A program made the translations under genes and the position numbers. From contig ONJS01000022.1 in NCBI GenBank assembly GCA_900318205.1, positions 1 through 46,786 on the forward strand: a DNA stretch of 46,786 nucleotides. The letters are read 5' to 3'. Position 1 is the stretch's first letter. Every line of letters begins with the position of its first letter. This document shows, one piece after another, positions 18,307-23,763 of this stretch. Under the pieces are notes generated by a model. It made no database searches and had not been told where the DNA came from. It saw nothing but the letters and a program-made list of their open reading frames with translations. Origin of the DNA: an uncultured Prevotellaceae bacterium (GTDB taxonomy: Bacteria > Bacteroidota > Bacteroidia > Bacteroidales > Muribaculaceae).

Positions 18307-18395
18307 GCAATAATTCGTTTTCCCAAGTCCCGCAACCCTGTTGCTCCCACTCAAAGTTTAATGGTTAAAGGTTAATGTTTAAAGGCGCTTCGCCA

Positions 18396-18422
18396 CTAAA
18401 CCCTAAACTCTAAACCCTAAAC
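18396..18422 (-). repeat. TTTAGGG-type heptamer repeat in the receptor leader
   Basis: On the minus strand GTTTAGG, GTTTAGA and similar units place TAG every 7 bases, just after the leader hairpin and before a GGCGAAGCGCC mini-hairpin. Unlike the other heptamer arrays it lies upstream of a start codon. Confidence 0.7.
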
Positions 18423-18453
18423 CTCAAGTTTCGCAAGCGGTTGCGAAACTTGA
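18423..18453 (-). terminator. Hairpin of the riboswitch expression platform
   Basis: TCAAGTTTCGCAA pairs perfectly with TTGCGAAACTTGA (13 bp) just downstream of the TPP aptamer on the minus strand. Probable transcription terminator or regulatory stem. The following sequence is TTTAGGG repeats rather than a clean U-tract, so termination efficiency is uncertain. Confidence 0.65.
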
Positions 18454-18461
18454 ATCAATAA

Positions 18462-18540
18462 ATGTTCTCTACGCCGGCATTGTCCGGATCAGATCCCATG
18501 GGTATGTTCTCAGCCCCCATCTCCCAGGGAGCACCCCAAA
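18462..18540 (-). ncRNA. TPP (thiamine pyrophosphate) riboswitch
   Basis: The minus-strand leader reads GGGGTGC..., GGGGGCTGAGAACATACCC, GATCTGATCCGGACAATGCC and GGCGTAGAGAAC in order. These match the conserved THI-box blocks: GGGGUGC, CUGAGA, ACCC, CUGAU, GGAUAAUGCC-like and GCGUAG. It lies between the promoter at 18558-18565 and a strong hairpin at 18423-18453, about 155 bases before the receptor ATG. Thiamine pyrophosphate binding would switch the receptor gene off. Confidence 0.94.
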
Positions 18541-18557
18541 CTCATTGAATCACGCCG

Positions 18558-18565
18558 CAAAGGTA
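18558..18565 (-). promoter_or_regulatory. -7 box of the TPP-riboswitch / receptor transcript
   Basis: Minus-strand TACCTTTG matches TAnnTTTG and puts the transcription start near 18551, just before the aptamer. The upstream region is AT-rich, with no exact TTTG. Confidence 0.65.
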
Positions 18566-18600
18566 ATACTATTTTAGATAATAGAGAATAGATATCAGAG

Positions 18601-18690
18601 AGAATTGTTGAGATAAGGGGTTATAGGGGGGTATAGGGGGTGATAGGAGGAGATAGGGTTTTATAGGAGGGGATGGGGAGCGATGGGGAG
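18601..18690. repeat. Left copy of the G-rich repeat flanking the CRISPR-Cas locus
   Basis: Begins AGAATTGTTGAGATAAGGGG and continues as TAG-containing 10-base units (TATAGGGGGG, TGATAGGAGG, AGATAGGGTT, TTATAGGAGG), ending GGATGGGGAGCGATGGGG. A near-identical copy in the same orientation is at 23489-23597. The copies differ by one inserted 10-mer here and about three extra 10-mers on the right. Confidence 0.85.
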
Positions 18691-18753
18691 TGTGTGTTTG
18701 AAATAAAAAATTTTGGGGGGGAAGTGTTAAAATAATGTTAATGTTTTTACAAT

Positions 18754-18834
18754 TCATTGATTTATAGGTTGTTGGTGGGGGATAACATGGGATAGGTTAA
18801 ATCTTGGGGGCTGGATGTTGTTTAATGTCTTCAT
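18754..18834 (-). CDS. Possible 26-aa small ORF with its own promoter
   Basis: ATG at 18834 encodes MKTLNNIQPPRFNLSHVIPH followed by six residues and TGA. About 30 bases upstream is a good promoter: -7 box TACCTTTG at 18876-18869 and TTG 20 bases further up. Product not recognised. It is rich in Pro, Asn and Gln with no membrane segment. It may be a remnant of a longer gene or chance. It lies between the CRISPR array and the receptor leader. Confidence 0.25.
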   Translation of the reverse strand: MKTLNNIQPPRFNLSHVIPHQQPINQ

Positions 18835-18868
18835 AGCTTTAAAAAAATTTGGTTGATCATTTATTCGG

Positions 18869-18899
18869 CAAAGGTAATGGGACGGCTAAGCGTTGACAA
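18869..18899 (-). promoter_or_regulatory. Promoter-like sequence reading away from the CRISPR array
   Basis: Minus-strand TTG, 20 bases, TACCTTTG (-7 box at 18876-18869). The spacing is canonical for the Bacteroidetes housekeeping sigma factor. It would drive the 26-codon ORF at 18834. Confidence 0.5.
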
Positions 18900-18987
18900 G
18901 GGTAAAAAGCTACGTTTTGAGGAATTGGGGGCATCTGATTCCATGGAACTTACACTCGTTCGCTAAACGCTAAGAATCAAAGAAGTA

Positions 18988-19009
18988 GAGACGCAAAATT
19001 TTGCGTCTC
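18988..19009. repeat. Perfect 22-bp palindrome at the distal end of the CRISPR array
   Basis: GAGACGCAAAA/TTTTGCGTCTC is a perfect palindrome ending 9 bases before the last repeat. It could terminate the pre-crRNA transcript (minus strand), or be a dispersed palindromic element; similar GAGACGCAAAA palindromes occur in intergenic DNA of other bacteria (recollection, unverified). Confidence 0.75.
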
Positions 19010-19018
19010 CCACCTCTG

Positions 19019-19380
19019 GTTGTATCTTCTATTGTTCCTACATCAAACCACAACCGAACATCACGGCATAGCAACTGAGCTGCGTTGTATCTTCTATTGT
19101 TCCTACATCAAACCACAACGTGTGAGAAATAGTTTGGCATAATCTTACGTTGTATCTTCTATTGTTCCTACATCAAACCACAACGCTCTTGCCCCCCTTG
19201 TTCAGTTTGGAAGGTTGTATCTTCTATTGTTCCTACATCAAACCACAACCGACCACCGCAGAGAGTGTATCACGCACATGTTGTATCTTCTATTGTTCCT
19301 ACATCAAACCACAACGTTGACGGCAGCGGCGAGCGCGTCTTTGTGTTGTATCTTCTATTGTTCCTACATCAAACCACAAC
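19019..19380 (-). CRISPR. Type II-C CRISPR array, 6 repeats and 5 spacers
   Basis: Six identical 36-bp repeats, starting GTTGTATCTTCT and ending ATCAAACCACAAC on the plus strand, lie at 19019, 19084, 19149, 19214, 19280 and 19345. Spacers are 29, 29, 29, 30 and 29 bases. Complementarity to the tracrRNA anti-repeat shows that the functional RNA is read from the minus strand (repeat begins GTTGTGGTTTGATGTAGG), the same direction as cas9. The leader is therefore on the high-coordinate side and the spacer at 19316-19344 would be the most recent. No repeat degeneracy is seen at the distal end, and no spacer matched other window sequence that I noticed. Confidence 0.98.
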
Positions 19381-19462
19381 CTAAGTCAAATATTTATCTC
19401 ATTCACAGCAAAATACGCAATAAAACTGGCTTAAGAAGTGGCGATAGATGCAGTATTTGTTA

Positions 19463-19470
19463 CAAAATTA
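19463..19470 (-). promoter_or_regulatory. Candidate pre-crRNA promoter (-7 box) at the end of the cas2 remnant
   Basis: Minus-strand TAATTTTG fits TAnnTTTG exactly and overlaps the stop codon of the cas2 remnant. Transcription would start near 19456, leaving a leader of about 75 bases before the first repeat. The -33 element is poor, so this is tentative. Confidence 0.45.
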
Positions 19471-19629
19471 CCAAATAATTTCTAATTGGACAGGTCCAGA
19501 AATAGCTTTTTTGTTCTTTTCTTTCTTCCCCCAGAAATTGACGATATCTCCATATTGTTTATCGGTCACACTTAGGACGCTGACCTTTCCCTCAACCGTG
19601 ACAAATATTTTCACCCGTTTAGCATGCAC
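19468..19629 (-). pseudogene. cas2: 3' remnant of cas2 (last about 53 codons)
   Basis: The minus-strand frame from 19629 reads VHAKRVKIFVTVEGKVSVLS, then VTDKQYGDIVNFWGKKEKN and about a dozen further residues to a TAA at 19468. This is the C-terminal half of a type II-C Cas2 (compare the family pattern VH.KRVK..LP..G.V.IL.VTDKQ(F/Y)G.I..FWGKK). The N-terminal half, with the ferredoxin-like first strand and the active-site Asp, is missing, and there is no ATG in the frame. It lies exactly where cas2 belongs, between cas1 and the array leader. Confidence 0.85.
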
Positions 19630-19711
19630 CCTCCCTTGAGTTCACCACCAGTTGCCTATACTTAACCGATAGTGCAACTGGTGACGTGAACATCAATGTT
19701 TGCTTTATCAT
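19619..19711 (-). pseudogene. cas1: 5' remnant of cas1 (first about 27 codons), overlapping the cas9 stop
   Basis: ATG at 19711 overlaps the cas9 TGA as ATGA, the usual cas9-cas1 junction. The ORF encodes MIKQTLMFTSPVALSVKYRQ then LVVNSREGAC and a stop. The start matches the N-terminus of Bacteroidetes type II-C Cas1 (pattern MIK.TL.F..P..LS.K..QLVV). After about residue 25 the similarity ends and the DNA enters, out of frame, the cas2 C-terminal coding sequence. The rest of cas1 (about 270 codons, with all catalytic residues) is gone. A 52-base imperfect palindrome (19640-19691) lies within this remnant. Confidence 0.8.
19640..19691. repeat. Long imperfect palindrome between cas9 and the array
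   Basis: GTTCAC, CACCAGTTGC and CTAT on one arm pair with ATAG, GCAACTGGTG and GTGAAC on the other, a 20-bp stem with a 2-base and a 1-base bulge and a 9-base loop. It begins 16 bases after the cas9 stop on the minus strand. No U-tract follows. Confidence 0.8.
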
Positions 19712-22700
19712 CTTAATCTACTAATTTCACCCAAATCATTTAATTCAAAATCAACACCTTCAACAAGTGCTTTGAACTGACCATGAAGCAACAAAATACC
19801 GGATCGGAATTCTTCAGATGAACTAAAAGCACCATTCTTGAGTTTAATCAAACCACTTGGTCTCGCATCTTGATGATGGACCAATGAGATACGGCCATAA
19901 ACACTTGTACCAGATTGAAACGAGTTTAAGCCTATCACTTTATAGAGGCGTTTTTGCAAGTCCTGTTTATCCAGATGCCACAATTCATCAGGATTACTCT
20001 CAAATAATAGCACCATTGTACCAATTTTTAATTGATACTTAAGTTGATATCCGTTCTTGGTATCAGGGACAATATCCTGATTTTCAAAAGCACCATGAAT
20101 ACTCCTGCGATAAAATTTGGCTGCAGCAATGTTACTAACAAGTTCACATACACTTCTTTCCCTGCCATGTTCATCCAGGCCGGCATAGATAGCCATCATA
20201 TAGTTACGGTCATTCTGCACATGGAATTGCTGCTTGTATTCATGCCGAGACTTGTCACGATGTTTCCTGATGTTGATGGGCCTTGTCACAGAGTTGGCAA
20301 ATATCCTCACCTTCTTAATGGGGATTTGCTTTCCCTCATTCATCCAGATAGTTGCTTCGACAGCCGCCTTGAGGCTACCATGGGTTGCTATTGCCTCTTT
20401 GACTTTGCTTTTCACTTCTTCATCAACAATCTTGTCAACGTCTTTGGCATCGAGCATATCTAGGCTCTTGCGGACAACATATCTGATATCGCCATCATGC
20501 TCAATGGCACCATAATAGGTGTCGTTATGGAGTGAACCTCGAGCTGTGTCACCTTGCAAAAAAACATCACCACTTCTCTTTCTCGTATGCTTGGGCATAT
20601 TGTCCTTGGTGTAATGCGCAATCAAGAGTTCATCCTGAATATGTTTCATATCGGCAACAAACGTGGGCCAGGGTTTCTCAAATTGCGGCTTCTTACCCTT
20701 TCCTTGACGATAGTTGTCCTCATCATGATAGAATTGCGCCAATTTATCATACTGCGTCTTGTCAATACAGGCAATGGTGATGGCATCAATGCAGTGGTGG
20801 ACATGGTTGACACGCTCCTTGGCTGTATATTCCTCCTGAATACCCCACATCTTCCTGAAATCGGATGTGGCAATACCCTTGACGATATATACATGCTTGA
20901 AAACCGACTTGAGAAACAAGCGAGCATAGCGGGATATGACACTGATATCCGTGCCTTGACGGCGAGAAAAGCCCTCGGGTACTTCAGTCATCATAAAACG
21001 CAGGTATTTTCCTCTCCAGTAATCGCGTTCAAGTGCCAACAGGTGCCGACGACGGATGATGCTATCTTTTTCATCTTTTGTCGTCGCCCTGCTGCCTTTG
21101 AGTTTGCGGATTCGCTTGCTCAAGTCTTCAGCGCGCTCATTCCAGTGTTCAATGCGCTGCAGCATCTCTTCATGATCGGGCAATTCTGAAGGCAGTTTAG
21201 TCTTCTTTGTTTTGCGGTTATACCCGCTCTCACATAATGTCAAGTTCATCTTGGTGCTATCACCACCCGCGCTCTGGGGGACCGTGTGCTCGATATCATA
21301 TTTGGGATTGGAGCACAGGAAATCTGAGATTCCGATTTGATTGCCTGAGTAAATACAGATATGATTCTGTTCTTCCCATAATTGATACTTCAGGATGTCA
21401 GTATCGGTTGGATTCTCGATGTGTGCATCTTCCTGAATCCTCTTTCTGATTTCCTCTCTGTTTTTCTCTTGCTGGCGTTGCCACTGCTGAATTGCCCATC
21501 GACGATTGGCGTCATTGAGATCTCTTGAGAATTCAATATGTACCTTGGTGTTCTCGTCAATATAGCCCTTAGCAAGTAGCAGATTTACCACCTTGCGCAG
21601 ACGGAACATCGAACGCATTGCCATCGGATTCCTCACGCTGCTGATGCGTGGAGATCCCAACTGATAAATGCCATCCTTATTGGGCAAAACACGTGGGTAC
21701 TGCTCCAGCATTGATGGGTGATAAAGTTTCTGTAATTCTTCAGAACACAAACCATACTCTTCATATCTGTACATCAAGTAATCCTTGAAATAGAGCTCAA
21801 GTGGACGGTCATCATTCTTGCTATCGTAGGCCAAGAGAACGTCAACAGCCTCGTTGATGGCTTTCTGGTGCTCATCCTCGTGTATCATGAAATGCGCTGG
21901 TAACACTGCATCCAAGTTTGCCATAAAGACGGCAAGGGAGTAGATGAGGCCATAGTCCTTGAGGAACGGGAGAATCTTTCGGATAGCTTTAAGACTAAGC
22001 GAAGCATAATCATTGGGCATTGAGATACTGGCAAACCTCTCAGCGTCTTCCTCGTTAAGTTGCAATCGATTTATTGCAAAGTCTTTCAGTTTCTCACTGT
22101 CATCATAAAAGAACAAAGCGTGCCACACATCATTCATTATCTGGAAAGGAGTCTTGCCATCGGCCAATGTATAAACCTCACAAACGCCCTCCAGCCAATT
22201 ATCACCAAAGATGCCTTCAAGTTGTGCAGTTACGATGCTGATGGGGACAGGTGTATCCATTTGATAGTTGAACTGAAAAGGTTTATCATCCTTGTCACGG
22301 AAATACATGTATTTATTCTTTCCAGCGAGTTTCTTGGCTATCTCCTCAAAATTAAAGGTATGCTTGCTCTTGCGATATTTCTTGAACAAAGGTAAAACGG
22401 TCGCTTTTTCATCACCGTTCAGATAGCGCAACTGTGCGTCTTGGGGCGTCTTGATTTTGATGTTGTTCAAAAAACTGTAAAGTCGGAATTCCTCATACAA
22501 GGGATGTGATGCCGGGCATCTTGCCTTGCCTTTCTCAAAAGTACATGTTCCGACAGTCCCTTTCTGAGATTTCAGCGGACGCTGAAAGAAAATGGCTCTT
22601 TCAAGTTTCTTCACCAAGTCCTCGGGCAACTGCTGTTTTTCACAAATAGCATAAAACTCATTAAGGTAATGCTCATTGCGTGCGGTATAATGCCCTCTAA

Positions 22701-23316
22701 TCTTCTGACCAGATTGATAGAGTTGATAAAAGTATTCCCCCAAGTATTGGCAACCAGCCTGGTTCATCTCGGCAGTCAGTTTGCTGATACCCTCACTGAC
22801 GGCACCATCGGATGCTTTTGTCGTTTCCTTGCGGTTGCTCAAAAAACCACGTCGCTGATTGATGTGGTAAAGCGCACGCCCCAAGATGTAACGTTGTGTA
22901 AGGTTGTTTAAATCCAATTTCTGTGTCAAGCAAATGTGCCTGAACTGGTATGGATTGACATTATTCTTATCCTCAGTGAGCTGCCATGCCAAGAACTCCT
23001 CGTCGTGTGGGTAAATCTTTTTTAGTCTCCAATCTCTCAATTGTCTCGAATCCACAGGAGGACACAAGCGATTCTCTACAAGCACAGTTAACAGGCGAAT
23101 CTTTCTCACCTTACGGCGCCAGTATTGCCTGCGTAAAGCACGGTGAGTTGTTCGCTCTGCCGCCTTGGACAACTCTATTCCTTTTTCTATCTTTACCCCT
23201 TCGGTAAAGATATTAGTACCCTTGTGCAACAGTCGGGTTTCACCCTTGTCGTTCTTTTCAATAATAGCCCAACCAAGACTATTGGTACCAGTATCTATTC
23301 CTAGTATTCTTTCCAT
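19708..23316 (-). CDS. cas9: Cas9 endonuclease, type II-C
   Basis: A 1,202-residue RNA-guided DNA endonuclease that cuts invading DNA using crRNA and tracrRNA. RuvC-I is ILGIDTGTNSLGWAI (D8), followed by the Arg-rich bridge helix (RTTHRALRRQYWRRKVRKIR). RuvC-II is VHIEFSRDL (E595). The HNH domain has YDIEHTVPQSAGGD (H677) and ESGYNRKTK (N700). RuvC-III is NHVHHCIDAI (H840/H841, D844). All expected catalytic residues are present, so it should be nuclease-active. Length is within the II-C range. The start at 23316 begins directly at RuvC-I. A promoter lies at 23344-23374. Its stop overlaps the ATG of a truncated cas1; cas1 and cas2 are only remnants. The gene looks more AT-rich than the flanking genes, suggesting transfer (not computed). 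Confidence 0.98.
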   Translation of the reverse strand: MERILGIDTGTNSLGWAIIEKNDKGETRLLHKGTNIFTEGVKIEKGIELSKAAERTTHRALRRQYWRRKVRKIRLLTVLVENRLCPPVDSRQLRDWRLKKIYPHDEEFLAWQLTEDKNNVNPYQFRHICLTQKLDLNNLTQRYILGRALYHINQRRGFLSNRKETTKASDGAVSEGISKLTAEMNQAGCQYLGEYFYQLYQSGQKIRGHYTARNEHYLNEFYAICEKQQLPEDLVKKLERAIFFQRPLKSQKGTVGTCTFEKGKARCPASHPLYEEFRLYSFLNNIKIKTPQDAQLRYLNGDEKATVLPLFKKYRKSKHTFNFEEIAKKLAGKNKYMYFRDKDDKPFQFNYQMDTPVPISIVTAQLEGIFGDNWLEGVCEVYTLADGKTPFQIMNDVWHALFFYDDSEKLKDFAINRLQLNEEDAERFASISMPNDYASLSLKAIRKILPFLKDYGLIYSLAVFMANLDAVLPAHFMIHEDEHQKAINEAVDVLLAYDSKNDDRPLELYFKDYLMYRYEEYGLCSEELQKLYHPSMLEQYPRVLPNKDGIYQLGSPRISSVRNPMAMRSMFRLRKVVNLLLAKGYIDENTKVHIEFSRDLNDANRRWAIQQWQRQQEKNREEIRKRIQEDAHIENPTDTDILKYQLWEEQNHICIYSGNQIGISDFLCSNPKYDIEHTVPQSAGGDSTKMNLTLCESGYNRKTKKTKLPSELPDHEEMLQRIEHWNERAEDLSKRIRKLKGSRATTKDEKDSIIRRRHLLALERDYWRGKYLRFMMTEVPEGFSRRQGTDISVISRYARLFLKSVFKHVYIVKGIATSDFRKMWGIQEEYTAKERVNHVHHCIDAITIACIDKTQYDKLAQFYHDEDNYRQGKGKKPQFEKPWPTFVADMKHIQDELLIAHYTKDNMPKHTRKRSGDVFLQGDTARGSLHNDTYYGAIEHDGDIRYVVRKSLDMLDAKDVDKIVDEEVKSKVKEAIATHGSLKAAVEATIWMNEGKQIPIKKVRIFANSVTRPINIRKHRDKSRHEYKQQFHVQNDRNYMMAIYAGLDEHGRERSVCELVSNIAAAKFYRRSIHGAFENQDIVPDTKNGYQLKYQLKIGTMVLLFESNPDELWHLDKQDLQKRLYKVIGLNSFQSGTSVYGRISLVHHQDARPSGLIKLKNGAFSSSEEFRSGILLLHGQFKALVEGVDFELNDLGEISRLR

Positions 23317-23343
23317 ATCTTAATTATTATTGTTATTATTCGG

Positions 23344-23374
23344 TAAAATTACGATAATTCTTTGAGGTTACAAA
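23344..23374 (-). promoter_or_regulatory. cas9 promoter, overlapping the tracrRNA promoter
   Basis: Minus-strand TTTG (23374-23371), 19 bases, TAATTTTA (23351-23344, one mismatch to TAnnTTTG). Its -33 box lies inside the oppositely directed tracrRNA promoter. Confidence 0.6.
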
Positions 23375-23391
23375 AAAACATTGTAATTTTG
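23361..23391 (+). promoter_or_regulatory. tracrRNA promoter
   Basis: Plus-strand TTTG (23361-23364), 19 bases, TAATTTTG (23384-23391) is an exact Bacteroidetes promoter. Transcription would start around 23397, immediately before the anti-repeat. Confidence 0.8.
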
Positions 23392-23396
23392 CACCC

Positions 23397-23479
23397 ATAA
23401 GATTCCTACATCTTATCACAATAAGGCCATCATGGCCGAAGGGTAAAACCTATACTCCCGCTTCGGTGGGAGTTTTTTT
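23397..23479 (+). ncRNA. tracrRNA
   Basis: The RNA from about 23397 begins with an anti-repeat: TTCCTACATC (23403-23412) pairs perfectly with GATGTAGGAA of the crRNA repeat. After a 4-base internal loop, CACAA (23417-23421) pairs with TTGTG at the repeat's spacer-proximal end. Next comes AATAAGGC-type nexus sequence with a GGCC-ATCAT-GGCC stem, then the terminator ACTCCCG-CTTC-GGTGGGAGT followed by seven T. This order of anti-repeat, nexus and terminator is that of known Cas9 tracrRNAs. It is transcribed divergently from cas9. Confidence 0.92.
23454..23479 (+). terminator. tracrRNA terminator
   Basis: ACTCCC/GGGAGT stem closing a short loop (GCTTCGGT region), followed by TTTTTTT. Classical Rho-independent terminator. 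Confidence 0.92.
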
Positions 23480-23488
23480 ATTCTAGTA

Positions 23489-23597
23489 AGAATTGTTGAG
23501 ATGAGGGGTTATAGGGGGTGATAGGAGGAGATAGGGTTTTATAGGAGGAGATAAAGGGGGATAGGGTTTTATAGGAGGGGATGGGGAGTGATGGGGG
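23489..23597. repeat. Right copy of the G-rich repeat flanking the CRISPR-Cas locus
   Basis: Starts AGAATTGTTGAGATGAGGGG and continues with 10-base TAG or TAA units to GGATGGGGAGTGATGGGG. Same orientation as the copy at 18601-18690, and it begins 10 bases after the tracrRNA terminator. Together the two copies bracket the whole array-cas9-tracrRNA unit. Confidence 0.85.
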
Positions 23598-23623
23598 CTT
23601 TATAGGGAATTCCTTGGGGGGCT

Positions 23624-23676
23624 CGAGCCCTATCTCATAGGAAGTAGGCCGAACTCATTGAGTTACGCCAAAAGGT
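23624..23676 (-). other. Decayed copy of the TPP-riboswitch leader (5' half)
   Basis: This stretch aligns with 18511-18564, the promoter-proximal part of the TPP riboswitch leader, in the same orientation at roughly three-quarters identity by eye. The shared core is AACTCATTGA then ACGCC then AAAGGT. The functional blocks are lost: the CUGAGA block reads CTCGAG, GGGGTGC reads GGCCTAC, and the -7 box is broken. No gene follows it on that strand, so it is probably a relic. Confidence 0.5.
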
Positions 23677-23685
23677 GGGGCATTT

Positions 23686-23717
23686 TTTGCAATGCAACAA
23701 AAAACACAGTAACTTTG
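23686..23717 (+). promoter_or_regulatory. Promoter of the four-helix-bundle gene
   Basis: TTTG (23686-23689), 20 bases, TAACTTTG (23710-23717) is canonical. It ends one base before an in-frame ATG at 23719, so the protein more likely starts at the next ATG, 23764. Confidence 0.8.
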
Positions 23718-23763
23718 CATGATTAACCACAACAACTCATCATTCACACCTGATTATTACCAA

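Noticed and set aside
18396-18422. Telomere-like TTTAGGG repeats
   Set aside because: Resemblance to plant-type telomere repeats is coincidental. The unit is one of several TAG-phased heptamers in this genome, in a plainly bacterial context.
18691-18987. Possible transposase or integrase remnant beside the CRISPR flank
   Set aside because: No frame longer than a few dozen codons and no recognisable motif. Only a 26-codon ORF and a promoter-like sequence were found.
19019-19380. Promoters inside each CRISPR repeat, as in Neisseria
   Set aside because: The repeat contains a TTTG, but no TAnnTTTG follows at the right distance in any repeat-spacer unit.
19448-19639. Plus-strand ORF of 63 codons between the array and cas9
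   Set aside because: It is the complement of the cas2 remnant. The minus-strand reading matches Cas2 and the plus reading matches nothing I know.
23719-23763. ATG at 23719 as the start of the four-helix gene
   Set aside because: It lies one base after an exact -7 box, at or before the expected transcription start. The ATG at 23764 is more likely.
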